NCBI RefSeq assembly: GCF_026109735.1
Contig: NZ_CP069620.1
Coordinates: 2,046,001 to 2,110,000 of the forward strand
Length of the DNA stretch: 64,000 nt
Source: Salinimicrobium tongyeongense
GTDB lineage: Bacteria > Bacteroidota > Bacteroidia > Flavobacteriales > Flavobacteriaceae
Direction of reading: 5' to 3'
Part shown: positions 51,721 through 60,857 of the stretch, in pieces
Layout: every line of letters begins with the position of its first letter
How positions within the stretch are numbered: position 1 is the stretch's first letter
The notes under the pieces: generated by a model
Databases searched by the model: none
Told to the model about the DNA's origin: nothing
The model's input: only the letters and a program-made list of their open reading frames with translations
Program-made: the position numbers and the translations under genes

Positions 51721-53118
51721 TTGAATACGAAGTACAGCGATTTAATCGACCAGACTTATTATTTCCCCCAGGAAGAATTTACAGTAGAAGGTAGTGAACT
51801 GCATTTCCACGGAATAGACCTGATGGAGATTGTTAAAGAATACGGCGCCCCATTGAAGTTCACTTATCTCCCCAAAATTTCAGAAAATATAAATAAGGCC
51901 AAAAAATGGTTTTTTGATGCCCTAAAAAAGCACGACTACCCGGGTTCTTACAATTATTGCTACTGCACCAAAAGTTCTCATTTTGAGCACGTGCTCAATG
52001 AAGCTTTAAAGAACGATATTCACATTGAAACATCGGCGGCGGTAGATATCAATATTGTAGAAAGCCTTAAGAAAAAGGGGAAGATCACTAATGATACCTA
52101 TGTGATTTGTAACGGTTTTAAGCGCAACGGTTATATTACAAATATAGCCAACCTCATTAATGGCGGACATAAAAACTGTGTTCCCATAATTGATAATTAC
52201 GAGGAGATCGACCTGCTTTCTGAAGCTATAGACGGGAAATTTAAAATTGGGATCAGGATTGCTTCGGAAGAAGAACCGAAATTTGAATTTTACACCTCCC
52301 GTTTGGGTATAGGGTATAAGAACATAGTTCCTTTTTTTAACAAGCAAATCAAGGATAATGACCAGGTAGAACTTAAGATGCTGCACTTCTTCATCAATAC
52401 CGGGATTCGCGATACCGCTTATTACTGGAATGAATTGCTGAAGTGTCTCAGGGTGTACATCAACCTGAAGCGGGTTTGCCCAACCCTTGACAGCCTTAAC
52501 ATTGGAGGTGGTTTCCCGGTGAAGAATTCCCTTCATTTTGATTATGACTACCAGTACATGGTCGAAGAAATTGTGAACCAGATCAAGATCGCCTGTGATG
52601 ATGCCGAGGTAGAGCCGCCTCACATATTTACAGAGTTTGGCTCCTTTACAGTTGGGGAGAGTGGTGGTGCTATCTACGAGATCCTTTACCAGAAGCAGCA
52701 GAACGACAGGGAAAAATGGAATATGATCAACTCCTCTTTCATTACCACCCTGCCCGATACCTGGGCCATAAGTAAAAAGTTTGTCATGCTGGCCGTGAAC
52801 CGCTGGAATGACGAATATGAGCGGGTATTGCTTGGCGGCCTCACCTGTGATAGTGATGATTATTACAACTCAGAGCAAAACACCAACGCCATTTACCTTC
52901 CAAAGTACAAGAAAGAAAAACCCTTGTATATCGGCTTTTTTAACACAGGAGCCTATCAGGATACCATTGGCGGTTTTGGCGGACTGCAGCACTGTTTGAT
53001 TCCGCAGCCAAAGCAAATCCTTATTAACAGAGACAAAGACGGAAACCTGGAGACCAGGCTATTTAGCGAGCAGCAGGAGCCCCAGGATTTTCTTAAAATT
53101 CTCGGATACGAGAAATAG
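51721..53118 (+). CDS. speA: Biosynthetic arginine decarboxylase (SpeA-like, PLP-dependent)
   Basis: A 465-residue PLP enzyme of the short arginine decarboxylase type found in Bacteroidetes. Expected segments are YNYCYCTKSSHFEHVLNEAL near residues 78-97 (PLP Lys), FFINTGIRDTAYYWN and LDSLNIGGGFPVKNSLHFDY, and the C-terminal FFNTGAYQDTIGGFGGLQH. The start is TTG at 51721: a TAA lies two codons upstream and the N-terminal TKYSDLIDQTYYFPQEEFTV is conserved, so later starts would remove it. It makes agmatine from arginine for polyamine synthesis. The agmatinase gene follows at 66 bases. Confidence 0.85.
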   Translation: MNTKYSDLIDQTYYFPQEEFTVEGSELHFHGIDLMEIVKEYGAPLKFTYLPKISENINKAKKWFFDALKKHDYPGSYNYCYCTKSSHFEHVLNEALKNDIHIETSAAVDINIVESLKKKGKITNDTYVICNGFKRNGYITNIANLINGGHKNCVPIIDNYEEIDLLSEAIDGKFKIGIRIASEEEPKFEFYTSRLGIGYKNIVPFFNKQIKDNDQVELKMLHFFINTGIRDTAYYWNELLKCLRVYINLKRVCPTLDSLNIGGGFPVKNSLHFDYDYQYMVEEIVNQIKIACDDAEVEPPHIFTEFGSFTVGESGGAIYEILYQKQQNDREKWNMINSSFITTLPDTWAISKKFVMLAVNRWNDEYERVLLGGLTCDSDDYYNSEQNTNAIYLPKYKKEKPLYIGFFNTGAYQDTIGGFGGLQHCLIPQPKQILINRDKDGNLETRLFSEQQEPQDFLKILGYEK

Positions 53119-53184
53119 TCTGAAATTTTTATATTTTTAACTATATATAATTGAAGCAATTAGAACACAACAATCGCTAATAAA

Positions 53185-54060
53185 ATGAGTAAAAAGAATT
53201 ACGCCGGCATTCCGGACAAGTATGCACGCTTAGATGACGCAAAAGTAGTTTTGATCCCGGTTCCTTATGACGGAACAAGTACCTGGGGTAAGGGAGCCGA
53301 TAAAGGCCCCGATGCTTTTCTGGAAGCTTCAGAAAATATGGAGCTCTTTGATATCGAGACCCGTACTGAAGTCTATAAAAAAGGCGTGTACCTTGCACCG
53401 CCGGTGACCGAAAATTCCTCCCCCGAGAAAATGGTGGAAGCGGTTCATAAAACTGTAAAGAACTACATTAAGCAGGAAAAATTCGTTACTATTTTTGGAG
53501 GCGAGCATTCCATTTCTATTGGAACCATTCGTGCTTTTAACGAAAGCTTTGAAGACCTTACCGTGGTGCAGATCGATGCACATGCCGATTTGCGTCCCGA
53601 GTATGAAGGCACCACCTGTAACCACGCCTGTGCCGTTCACGAAGCCAGTAAGAAAACCAACCTTATCCAGGTAGGTATACGCTCTATGGATATTTCTGAA
53701 ATGGATCATATGGATGAGAACCAGGTGTACTGGGCTCACGATCTTTACGAAGACTGGATGGAAGATGCCATTGGGCAAATGACCCCAAACGTGTTTATCA
53801 CTATAGACCTTGATGCGTTTGATCCTTCTATCCTGCCATCTACAGGTACTCCCGAACCCGGCGGAATGTTCTGGTATGAAACCCTCGAATTCCTTAAGCT
53901 GATGTTCAAAAAGAAGAACGTGGTAGGATTCGACATTGTAGAGCTTAACCCGAATGAAAACGAAAAATCATCCGATTTTCTTGCGGCCAAACTTTACTAC
54001 AAGATGTTGAGCTACAAATTTAAATATTTAAATCATAACGAAGACGAAGACGATGAGTAA
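53185..54060 (+). CDS. speB: Agmatinase (ureohydrolase)
   Basis: A 291-residue ureohydrolase with the binuclear manganese motifs in order: GGEHSIS near residues 112-118, DAHADLRPEYEGTTCNHACA near 130-149 and TIDLDAFDPSILPSTGTPEP near 210-229. It hydrolyses agmatine to putrescine and urea. It is the second gene of the polyamine operon; its stop overlaps the deoxyhypusine-synthase-like start by 8 bases. Confidence 0.9.
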   Translation: MSKKNYAGIPDKYARLDDAKVVLIPVPYDGTSTWGKGADKGPDAFLEASENMELFDIETRTEVYKKGVYLAPPVTENSSPEKMVEAVHKTVKNYIKQEKFVTIFGGEHSISIGTIRAFNESFEDLTVVQIDAHADLRPEYEGTTCNHACAVHEASKKTNLIQVGIRSMDISEMDHMDENQVYWAHDLYEDWMEDAIGQMTPNVFITIDLDAFDPSILPSTGTPEPGGMFWYETLEFLKLMFKKKNVVGFDIVELNPNENEKSSDFLAAKLYYKMLSYKFKYLNHNEDEDDE

Positions 54061-55024
54061 AGGACCGGTTACGGAATTTATAGAAAGACATTTTAAACAT
54101 TTTAACTCAGCGGCTCTTGTAGATGCCGCAAAAGGATATCAGGCCCAACTTGACAAGGGGAACAAAATGCTTGTTACCCTCGCCGGTGCGATGAGTACTG
54201 CCGAGATTGGTAAAAGTTTTGCTGAAATGATCCGTCAGGATAAGGTGCAGTTCATTTCCTGTACAGGGGCCAACCTGGAAGAGGATGTGATGAACCTTGT
54301 GGCGCATACCCATTACGAGCGTGTGCCTCATTATCGGGATCTCACAGCGCAGGATGAATGGGACCTGTTGGAGCGTGGTCTTAACCGCGTGACAGATACC
54401 TGTATTCCTGAAGAAGAAGCCTTTCGAAGAATCCAGAAGCATATCGTAAAGATCTGGAAAGATGCTGAAGCTGCAGGAGAACGGTATTTTCCGCATGAAT
54501 ATATGTATAAGCTGTTGCTCAGCGGAGTAATGGAGGAGTATTACGAGATCGACCTGAAGGATTCCTGGATGTATGCCGCAGCAGAAAAGAACCTGCCAAT
54601 GGTGGTTCCCGGCTGGGAAGACAGTACGATGGGGAACATTTTCGCTTCTTATGTCATGAAAGGCGAACTAAAAGCCTCTACCATGAAATCGGGAATTGAA
54701 TATATGGGCTTCATTGCCGACTGGTACACGAAGAACACCGATAAGGGAGTTGGTTTCTTCCAGATTGGAGGAGGTATAGCCGGAGATTTCCCAATATGTG
54801 TGGTGCCAATGCTTTACCAGGATATGGAAATGCATGACATCCCATTCTGGAGCTATTTCTGCCAGATATCAGATTCCACAACCAGCTACGGAAGTTATTC
54901 CGGTGCTGTACCAAATGAAAAGATCACCTGGGGAAAACTCGATAAAGACACGCCTAAATTCATTATCGAGAGTGATGCTACCATCGTGGCGCCTCTTGTG
55001 TTTGCTTACCTTTTAGGCTGGTAA
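54053..55024 (+). CDS. Deoxyhypusine synthase-like protein (possibly homospermidine-forming)
   Basis: A 323-residue DHS-family protein with NAD-binding and spermidine-site segments: LVTLAGAMSTAEIGKSFAEM, FISCTGANLEEDVMNLVAH, FFQIGGGIAGDFPICVVPML and the region NEKITWGKLDKDTPKF with the Lys at the position of the eukaryotic catalytic lysine. Bacteria lack eIF5A, so bacterial family members must do something else; homospermidine synthesis from putrescine is a known use. It is the last gene of the arginine-to-polyamine operon, which fits. A terminator hairpin follows at 55050-55081. Confidence 0.82.
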   Translation: MSKGPVTEFIERHFKHFNSAALVDAAKGYQAQLDKGNKMLVTLAGAMSTAEIGKSFAEMIRQDKVQFISCTGANLEEDVMNLVAHTHYERVPHYRDLTAQDEWDLLERGLNRVTDTCIPEEEAFRRIQKHIVKIWKDAEAAGERYFPHEYMYKLLLSGVMEEYYEIDLKDSWMYAAAEKNLPMVVPGWEDSTMGNIFASYVMKGELKASTMKSGIEYMGFIADWYTKNTDKGVGFFQIGGGIAGDFPICVVPMLYQDMEMHDIPFWSYFCQISDSTTSYGSYSGAVPNEKITWGKLDKDTPKFIIESDATIVAPLVFAYLLGW

Positions 55025-55049
55025 CCACAAGTCTTAAAATAATTATTCA

Positions 55050-55081
55050 ACTCCGGAAGCAGCAATGTTTCCGGAGTTTTT
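55050..55081 (+). terminator. Terminator of the polyamine operon
   Basis: ACTCCGGAA/TTCCGGAGT stem, 10-base loop and TTTTTG, 26 bases after the last stop codon. The following 55082-55423 (about 340 bases) is low-complexity, A/T-rich intergenic sequence with no gene seen. Confidence 0.75.
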
Positions 55082-55423
55082 GTTTCCCGCAGATTGCGCA
55101 GATCTTCGCTGATTTTTTTGTGGTATCAGGGTGAAGCATAGCCACGGATTCACAGAAATAAAATAAAACTCTCCGCTTTGCCCCGGTCCTAAAAGGAGGC
55201 GGAATATTTGAGAAAGTAAGATTTCTTCGTGCTCTTCTTTTTTAATCTTTGTGTCTTTTCTGTGAAATTTTCACGTCTTCATTTGCGGGAATCTGCGAGA
55301 TCAGCGGGGAATATTTGTAATTCTAATAACTTCCAGTAATTTTTTTTCTGATCACTGATCACTGACCACTAATTTTCTGCGGCCTCTGCGGAAAGCCTTT
55401 GCGCCCTCTGCGAGAAAACTTCT

Positions 55424-56761
55424 TTATTGAAATTTGGAATTTGTTGCCTGGAATTTGATAACCTCATAGACCATCACTCCAAATATTACGACATATTCCA
55501 AGGCAATAATCCACAGGTTCTCCTCATAATCCGGCTGCGAATAAGCAAAGTAACTCAGCGCCACCATTAGGCTCCACACCTGCACAAATTTATAGCGGGT
55601 AAAAACAGAAAGTAGGAGCGGAGTGGCCAGGTACCAGGGATGTACTGTAGTGGCCAGCAATAAATAGATCACCATACCAAACATCATGCTGGTGAGCAAG
55701 CCCCTCATTTCCTGATTTTGTTTTAAAATGGCCATAAAGAGGATTGAGACAAACACCACACCCGCCAGTGCAGGTCCCGCATATCCAATGATGTTATAGC
55801 CTTCAACCTCATAACCAATCCACCTGATGAGGTAATAAATACTCGCATTAAACTCAAACTTCTGAAACCAGAGATTTATGCTGCTGAAGAAATTTTCTGC
55901 AAATGCACCCGAAAGAAATGGCAGGAAGAAGAGAAGTAAGATTATACCTGTGGCTGCATAATATACCAAAGCTCTTTTCCAGCCAAGCCTTCTGAAGAGG
56001 AGCGGAAGAAAAATAAGCGGGATCAGTTTCACCGCAATAGAACAGGAAAAGAAGAGGGCGCTAAAAAGCCATTTTTGACACTGTAGTATATAGAGGGCTG
56101 CCAGTAGAAAGAACAGCATTACTCCTTCAAAATGAAGATTTCCGGTGAGTTCGATGATGACGAGCGGATTTAGCAGATAGAGAAAAATATTGCTTTCAGG
56201 AAACTTGAGGTTTCTCAGCAGTTTTCTTCCGAAGTAAAAGATCCCGATATCGGCAGCGATTATAAATATCCGAAGCCAGACAACAGACGTGAGGATGCTA
56301 TTTCCGCCAAAAAGAGCAGCCAGGGCAAAGAAAAGTTGGTTGAGCGGCGGATAGTTAGTCGGGTTCCTGGCGCTAAGGCTGCTCATGCCTTCATAAAGTT
56401 CCTGCGCTCCTGAAAATGGTAAATCTCCTGAAGAAAAATATTCAGCAGGAGTCATCAAATAGGGATTTATTCCTTCCAGCAATAACCTGCCGTCCCAGAT
56501 GAAGCGATAGAAATCCTGGGATAAATTTGGTATAGCAAACAGGAATAGCAGGCGAAAAATAATTGCGGCTGCCAGTAAAATTTTCAGATTGTACCGCTGC
56601 AATTGAAAGAATTTGTAGCTAAGAACAAAGAGTCCGCCCCAGAGGGACAAAAGTTTGAAAAAGTCCGTCCTTTCCAGGTCGTAAGAGAAAGCCAGATAAA
56701 AGGCACAGCAACTGAGGAAAATGAGGAGAGGGATCTTGTGGAGGCTGAGGAACTTTTTCAT
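55424..56761 (-). CDS. Integral membrane glycosyltransferase (GT87-like mannosyltransferase)
   Basis: A 445-residue protein with about ten membrane helices. An Asp-bearing loop after the second helix, FYRFIWDGRLLLEGINPYLM near residues 83-102, resembles the GT-C type catalytic loop of polyprenol-phosphate-dependent mannosyltransferases. The segment RNPTNYPPLNQLFFALAALF near 133-152 is also typical. It probably transfers mannose from a lipid-linked donor to surface glycan. It ends in a hairpin repeat with two GT2 genes upstream of it. Confidence 0.75.
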   Translation of the reverse strand: MKKFLSLHKIPLLIFLSCCAFYLAFSYDLERTDFFKLLSLWGGLFVLSYKFFQLQRYNLKILLAAAIIFRLLFLFAIPNLSQDFYRFIWDGRLLLEGINPYLMTPAEYFSSGDLPFSGAQELYEGMSSLSARNPTNYPPLNQLFFALAALFGGNSILTSVVWLRIFIIAADIGIFYFGRKLLRNLKFPESNIFLYLLNPLVIIELTGNLHFEGVMLFFLLAALYILQCQKWLFSALFFSCSIAVKLIPLIFLPLLFRRLGWKRALVYYAATGIILLLFFLPFLSGAFAENFFSSINLWFQKFEFNASIYYLIRWIGYEVEGYNIIGYAGPALAGVVFVSILFMAILKQNQEMRGLLTSMMFGMVIYLLLATTVHPWYLATPLLLSVFTRYKFVQVWSLMVALSYFAYSQPDYEENLWIIALEYVVIFGVMVYEVIKFQATNSKFQ

Positions 56762-56772
56762 GCTTCACAACT

Positions 56773-56805
56773 AAACCTCACAGGTTTTCAAAACCTGTGA
56801 GGTTT
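56773..56805. terminator. Dispersed hairpin repeat between glycosyltransferase genes
   Basis: AAACCTCACAGGTTTT-CA-AAACCTGTGAGGTTT, a nearly perfect 15-bp stem between the membrane glycosyltransferase start and the GT2 gene; member of the family seen at 4061, 5955, 60731 and 60825. Confidence 0.75.
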
Positions 56806-56823
56806 GAATTTATTTAATGTTCT

Positions 56824-58401
56824 TTAATTAAAATTTTCATCCTCGAATGCATCATCCAAAAGAAGTTCATCATCAGCATTTTTCGCCATCTTCTGGAATT
56901 TCTCTTCCCAGTTTTTTCTTGGAGTTTTAATGGGAGGTCTCCCAACCTCAATATTTAAAGAAGTCAGCACCACATAAGAAAACCCGAAAAACATCATTAA
57001 ATGGAAGGGGAGCAGGCTGTAACTACCAATCCTGAAAGCTGAAAAGATCCCGAAGCCAAACAACAGCATCAACATAATTTCCAGGATCAATTGAAAAGTG
57101 ATCTTCACCGGAACTTTAATTTTTGTGTGAAGGTTTTCTTTAAGATTGAATTTTGGGGTTCTTATGAACTCGCTTTTCTTCCCAAAATGCCCTTCCAGAA
57201 TGGCGATACTATTGTGCAGGGAAAGCCCCATAGCGATGGAAAAAAACGTAAAAAACAGGCCTGTAAACCTGAAAAATGAGAGCTGTTGATCTTTATGGAG
57301 TTCCCGATAAGCTGCGTAATAAGTAATAAAAAAAATAACCGGACTTAAAATGAAGACGGTCATCCCGGTCAAAATTCCGGAGTAGGAGGGATCATTGAGT
57401 AAGAAGAGCACAGGGATACTAATAATTCCCATCAACAGTACCACGAAAAAAAAGCTGCTGTTTAAAAGGTGAAAGAAACTGTGGATGCGGGTGCCAAAAG
57501 TGGTGTTTTTTTCCTTTAATACTTTCCTGTAATTCTTCTGAAAATTCTCTGCTGCCCCTTTATTCCACCGGAATTGCTGTGAACGTGCTGCCTCAATGGT
57601 TATAGGTAATTCGGCGGGAGTTACTACTTCTTTTAAGTATTTAAATTTCCAGCCTTTGAGCTGGGCCCGGTAGCTAAGGTCGAGGTCTTCGGTAAGCGTG
57701 TCGCCTTGCCAGTTTCCGGCATCAAGGATGCAGGTTTTTCGCCAGATTCCGGCGGTGCCGTTGAAGTTGATAAAATGTTTCCCAAAGTTTCGCCCTGTTT
57801 GCTCCAGGATAAAGTGGTAATCGAGCAGGAAAGCCTGCAATTTTGTGAGCAGCGAATAATCGGCATTAAGGTGCCCCCAACGCGTTTGTACCACCCCCAG
57901 ACGTTCGTTTTTAAAATAAGGAACAGTTTTTTTGAGCCAGTCTGGCTTCGGAAGAAAATCGGAATCAAAAATGGCAATAAATTCTCCTTTTGCAGCGTCC
58001 AGTCCGGCTTTTAGCGCACCGGCCTTAAAGCCCATGCGGTTTTTTCGGGTGAGGTGTTGAATGGGGAAACCTTCAGCCCGGAGTTCAGTAATAATTTGGG
58101 CTGTTAATTCGGCGGAATCATCGGTAGAATCATCGAGTACCTGAACTTCGAGTTTGTGGTGGGGATAATCTATTTCAGCAATATTCCGAAGCAGGCGTTC
58201 CACTACAGGTTTTTCGTTGTAGAGGGGCAGTTGTATAGTGACAAAAGGGAATTGAGCGGGGTGTGAAAAATGCCATTTTTGAGAGGTGTCTTTGTGTTTT
58301 CTACTTCTTCGGAAGTTGATGAGCAGGTGCAGCAGGGAGAGGCTGTAGAGAAAAACTACAAACATTAACAACCCGAAAATTATTAAAATTGCCGTTCCCA
58401 T
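56824..58401 (-). CDS. Cellulose-synthase-like family 2 glycosyltransferase
   Basis: A 525-residue processive GT2: an N-terminal membrane helix, catalytic domain with VTIQLPLYNEKPVVERLLRN near 53-72, QVLDDSTDD near 86-94, FDSDF near 145-149, TEDLDLSYRAQLKGW near 232-246 and QQFRWNKGAAENFQ (the QxxRW-type acceptor motif) near 266-279, then four membrane helices. It probably forms part of a surface polysaccharide machinery. Its stop codon lies 62 bases past the start of the membrane glycosyltransferase gene, and it overlaps the upstream DPM-like gene at one base. Confidence 0.85.
   Translation of the reverse strand: MGTAILIIFGLLMFVVFLYSLSLLHLLINFRRSRKHKDTSQKWHFSHPAQFPFVTIQLPLYNEKPVVERLLRNIAEIDYPHHKLEVQVLDDSTDDSAELTAQIITELRAEGFPIQHLTRKNRMGFKAGALKAGLDAAKGEFIAIFDSDFLPKPDWLKKTVPYFKNERLGVVQTRWGHLNADYSLLTKLQAFLLDYHFILEQTGRNFGKHFINFNGTAGIWRKTCILDAGNWQGDTLTEDLDLSYRAQLKGWKFKYLKEVVTPAELPITIEAARSQQFRWNKGAAENFQKNYRKVLKEKNTTFGTRIHSFFHLLNSSFFFVVLLMGIISIPVLFLLNDPSYSGILTGMTVFILSPVIFFITYYAAYRELHKDQQLSFFRFTGLFFTFFSIAMGLSLHNSIAILEGHFGKKSEFIRTPKFNLKENLHTKIKVPVKITFQLILEIMLMLLFGFGIFSAFRIGSYSLLPFHLMMFFGFSYVVLTSLNIEVGRPPIKTPRKNWEEKFQKMAKNADDELLLDDAFEDENFN
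58266..58280. repeat. AAAAATGNCATTTTT palindrome inside a GT2 gene
   Basis: Perfect AAAAATGCCATTTTT, then GAGAGG; lies in the coding region near the N-terminus between a membrane helix and the catalytic domain (encodes QKWHFSHP). Confidence 0.75.
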
Positions 58402-59090
58402 TATTTGAAGCTGTATTTAAAGATCCATGTAAGGATCTTGACTCCGGCCATAAAAGCGCCTTTTACAGTTCCCGAAACTTTTGAAACCCCTATCCGGTTG
58501 CGGTAATGCACCGGTACTTCTTCATAGCTGAAGTCCTTTTTCAGTGCCTTTAGTTGCATTTCTACCGTCCAGCCGTAGGTTTTGTCTTCCATTTCCAAAG
58601 CCAGTAACTTCTCGTACTTAATTGCCCTAAACGGACCAAGATCTGTAAACCGGGCGTTGAAGAACAACTTCATAAGGCTTGTTGCCAGCCAGTTTCCAAA
58701 GATCTGCGGAAAGGTCATCGCTCCTTTTTCCCGCCAGCGTTTCACTCTTGCGCCAATCACCAAATCAACATTTCTTTGGATAATTGGCTCCACGATCTTT
58801 TCCAGTTCCTGCGGAAAGTCGCTGTAGTCACCATCTAAAAATACGATAATTTCAGGCTTTTTTGGGAGCTGTGCGACATATTCCATTCCTTTTAAACAGG
58901 CGTGGCCGTAGCCTTTTTTCGGCTCCCGAAGCACTGTGGCACCAGCTTTTGCAGCATTCTCTTCTGTGGCATCTGTAGAATTATTACTCACCACGATGAC
59001 CTCGTCCACAATTTCAGGCACATTTTTCACTACCAAATTAATCGAACCGGCTTCGTTATATGCAGGAATAATGACTTTTATTTGAGGCAT
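58401..59090 (-). CDS. GT2 glycosyltransferase, dolichyl-phosphate mannose synthase-like
   Basis: A 229-residue enzyme with KVIIPAYNEAGSINLVVKNV at the start, EVIVVSNNSTDATEENA, LDGDYSDFP (DxD), ARVKRWREKGAMTFPQ and two short C-terminal hydrophobic segments. It resembles polyprenyl-phosphate mannosyl- or glucosyltransferases that supply lipid-linked sugar. It would suit as donor maker for the GT87-like enzyme two genes away. It overlaps the downstream GT2 gene by one base (same direction). Confidence 0.82.
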   Translation of the reverse strand: MPQIKVIIPAYNEAGSINLVVKNVPEIVDEVIVVSNNSTDATEENAAKAGATVLREPKKGYGHACLKGMEYVAQLPKKPEIIVFLDGDYSDFPQELEKIVEPIIQRNVDLVIGARVKRWREKGAMTFPQIFGNWLATSLMKLFFNARFTDLGPFRAIKYEKLLALEMEDKTYGWTVEMQLKALKKDFSYEEVPVHYRNRIGVSKVSGTVKGAFMAGVKILTWIFKYSFK

Positions 59091-59119
59091 TTCAGCAGAA
59101 ATTTTTACTCCGCCAAAGG

Positions 59120-60718
59120 TCAGGAATTGAAAGGAGAACTGTGAGGATCCCGGGTAGCTTTTTTCTGTTGCCGGATAAGATCGAGAAGATCGACATCATT
59201 CCCTAGAAGTACAGCTTCGCTGTTGATCCTGCCTTCCAAAGCACCATTTTCGAGTTTAAGGACGCCCCGCGGGCACACAGCGCTGCAAATCCCACAGCCC
59301 ACGCAGCTGGAACGCACAATATTTTCCCCTTTTTGAGCATAAGCCCGCACATCGATTCCCATTTCACAGTAGGTGGAGCAGTTGCCGCAGGAGATGCACT
59401 GCCCGCCGTTGGTGGTGATCCTGAATTTGGAGAACAGGCGCTGCTGCATTCCCAGCACGGCGGCCATTGGGCAGCCAAAACGACACCACACCCGGTTCCC
59501 AAAAATTGGATAAAAACCGACCCCTATCACCCCTGAAAAAGCCGCGCCGATCAGGAAGCCATACCATTGCCTTAGCAGGTAACCGTAGGTCATTCCGCTG
59601 AAGTAGAATGCAGCGATAATCGCCAGAACAATGCTGAGGGAGATAATTGCACCTTTTTTGGCATCTTTTGCCAGCCTGTGTCTTTTGAATATCCAGATAA
59701 GACCAAAAAGCAGGACCAGAAAAGCTGCAGATCCCAGTAGAAAAACATTCTTGTTTAGCCAGAACTGGTCGGGGTTTTCATTCAGAAATGAATATATCAC
59801 CGCGATGGTCATGACCACCACTAAAACCAAAACCGTATGTATGATATATCTTTCAAATTTCCATGTTGCCCTGCTTTTGTCGGATAAATGCCTGTACGGG
59901 TCGCCCGCAGTTTCTGCGAGTCCGCCACAGCCACAAACCCAGGAGCAGTACCATCTTTTTCCATAGAAATAGGTGAGGATGGGGGTGATCACAAATATGG
60001 ATGCAATTCCGAAGAAGAGCATAAGCAGCCCAATATTTCCTGCGGAAAAGAATTCTGATAATTTATAGCCCGCAAAAAGATCGTAGTTGAGCGGCCATAT
60101 ATTCACCGGATTAAAGTACGGCTGATTGAGCCGCATGAGGATCTCGGGAATAAGGAACGCGAACCCTAACTGAAAAAACATAACCGAAAAGGTGCGCAAT
60201 ACCTCGTACTTGTTGTGCCGGTACTTGAGCAGGAATTTATATCCAAAGATAAGGATCGCGAGGGTGTAGAATGTTCCGTAAACAAACCACTGACTTGCAG
60301 GTTGGCCGCTTATAAACCTGCTGAGCGGATCGAATAAACCAACGAGTCCGGAGTTGGCACCATCGGGATTGTAGCCCAGGTATTGAGGAAACCAGTAGAG
60401 TACAACGTAGAAAAGGGTGAGCAGAATTGCGGTGCCCCAGGCGAGCACTCCCCGAGCGGTCATGGATTTGAACCAGATCCCGTCGTTTTTTACACCTGCA
60501 GGTTTTCCATAGTACTGGTCATTTGCGAAAATTATAACGCCAAGGCTTATCAATCCAAGACCCAACCAAAGGAACATTTGAGGCAATTGCAGATTAAAAA
60601 TGGCCAGGGTAAAGATGAATACTCCCGTCCAGCCAATACCCGTGGCTACTTTTTGAGTAGTGGAGAGTGTTGCGGGCGGTTCTCCGGAAAGAGACATGTT
60701 GTGTTGGGGTGTGGACAT
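59120..60718 (-). CDS. Membrane polyferredoxin (NapH/NosR-like 4Fe-4S protein)
   Basis: A 532-residue protein with about ten membrane helices. A periplasmic or cytoplasmic Cys cluster WYCSWVCGCGGLAETAGDPY near residue 258 is followed by two 4Fe-4S motifs at the C-terminus: CRFGCPMAAV, CISCGNCSTYCEMG and CVGCGICSAVCPRGV. Such proteins move electrons across the membrane, as NapH and NosR do. No catalytic partner is visible, but the FAD-dependent oxidoreductase gene directly upstream is a good candidate electron source. Confidence 0.85.
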   Translation of the reverse strand: MSTPQHNMSLSGEPPATLSTTQKVATGIGWTGVFIFTLAIFNLQLPQMFLWLGLGLISLGVIIFANDQYYGKPAGVKNDGIWFKSMTARGVLAWGTAILLTLFYVVLYWFPQYLGYNPDGANSGLVGLFDPLSRFISGQPASQWFVYGTFYTLAILIFGYKFLLKYRHNKYEVLRTFSVMFFQLGFAFLIPEILMRLNQPYFNPVNIWPLNYDLFAGYKLSEFFSAGNIGLLMLFFGIASIFVITPILTYFYGKRWYCSWVCGCGGLAETAGDPYRHLSDKSRATWKFERYIIHTVLVLVVVMTIAVIYSFLNENPDQFWLNKNVFLLGSAAFLVLLFGLIWIFKRHRLAKDAKKGAIISLSIVLAIIAAFYFSGMTYGYLLRQWYGFLIGAAFSGVIGVGFYPIFGNRVWCRFGCPMAAVLGMQQRLFSKFRITTNGGQCISCGNCSTYCEMGIDVRAYAQKGENIVRSSCVGCGICSAVCPRGVLKLENGALEGRINSEAVLLGNDVDLLDLIRQQKKATRDPHSSPFNS

Positions 60719-60730
60719 AATTTAAAGATC

Positions 60731-60857
60731 AGACCTCACAGGTCTTGGAGACCTGTGAGGTCTTTTTTTTTATGATTCAATGTCTGAATTTAAATCTAAT
60801 CCTGTTCTTTTTTTCTTTTTTTGCAGACCTCAGAGGTTTTTAAAACCTCTGAGGTCT
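60731..60857. terminator. Two dispersed hairpin repeats between polyferredoxin and oxidoreductase genes
   Basis: AGACCTCACAGGTCT-TGG-AGACCTGTGAGGTCT (60731-60763) and AGACCTCAGAGGTTTT...AAAACCTCTGAGGTCT (60825-60857), both with T-runs. They mark the 137-base gap between the two leftward genes. Confidence 0.75.

Noticed and set aside
55082..55423. Possible small gene in the gap after the polyamine operon
   Set aside because: Only low-complexity frames with frequent stops; nothing resembling a domain.
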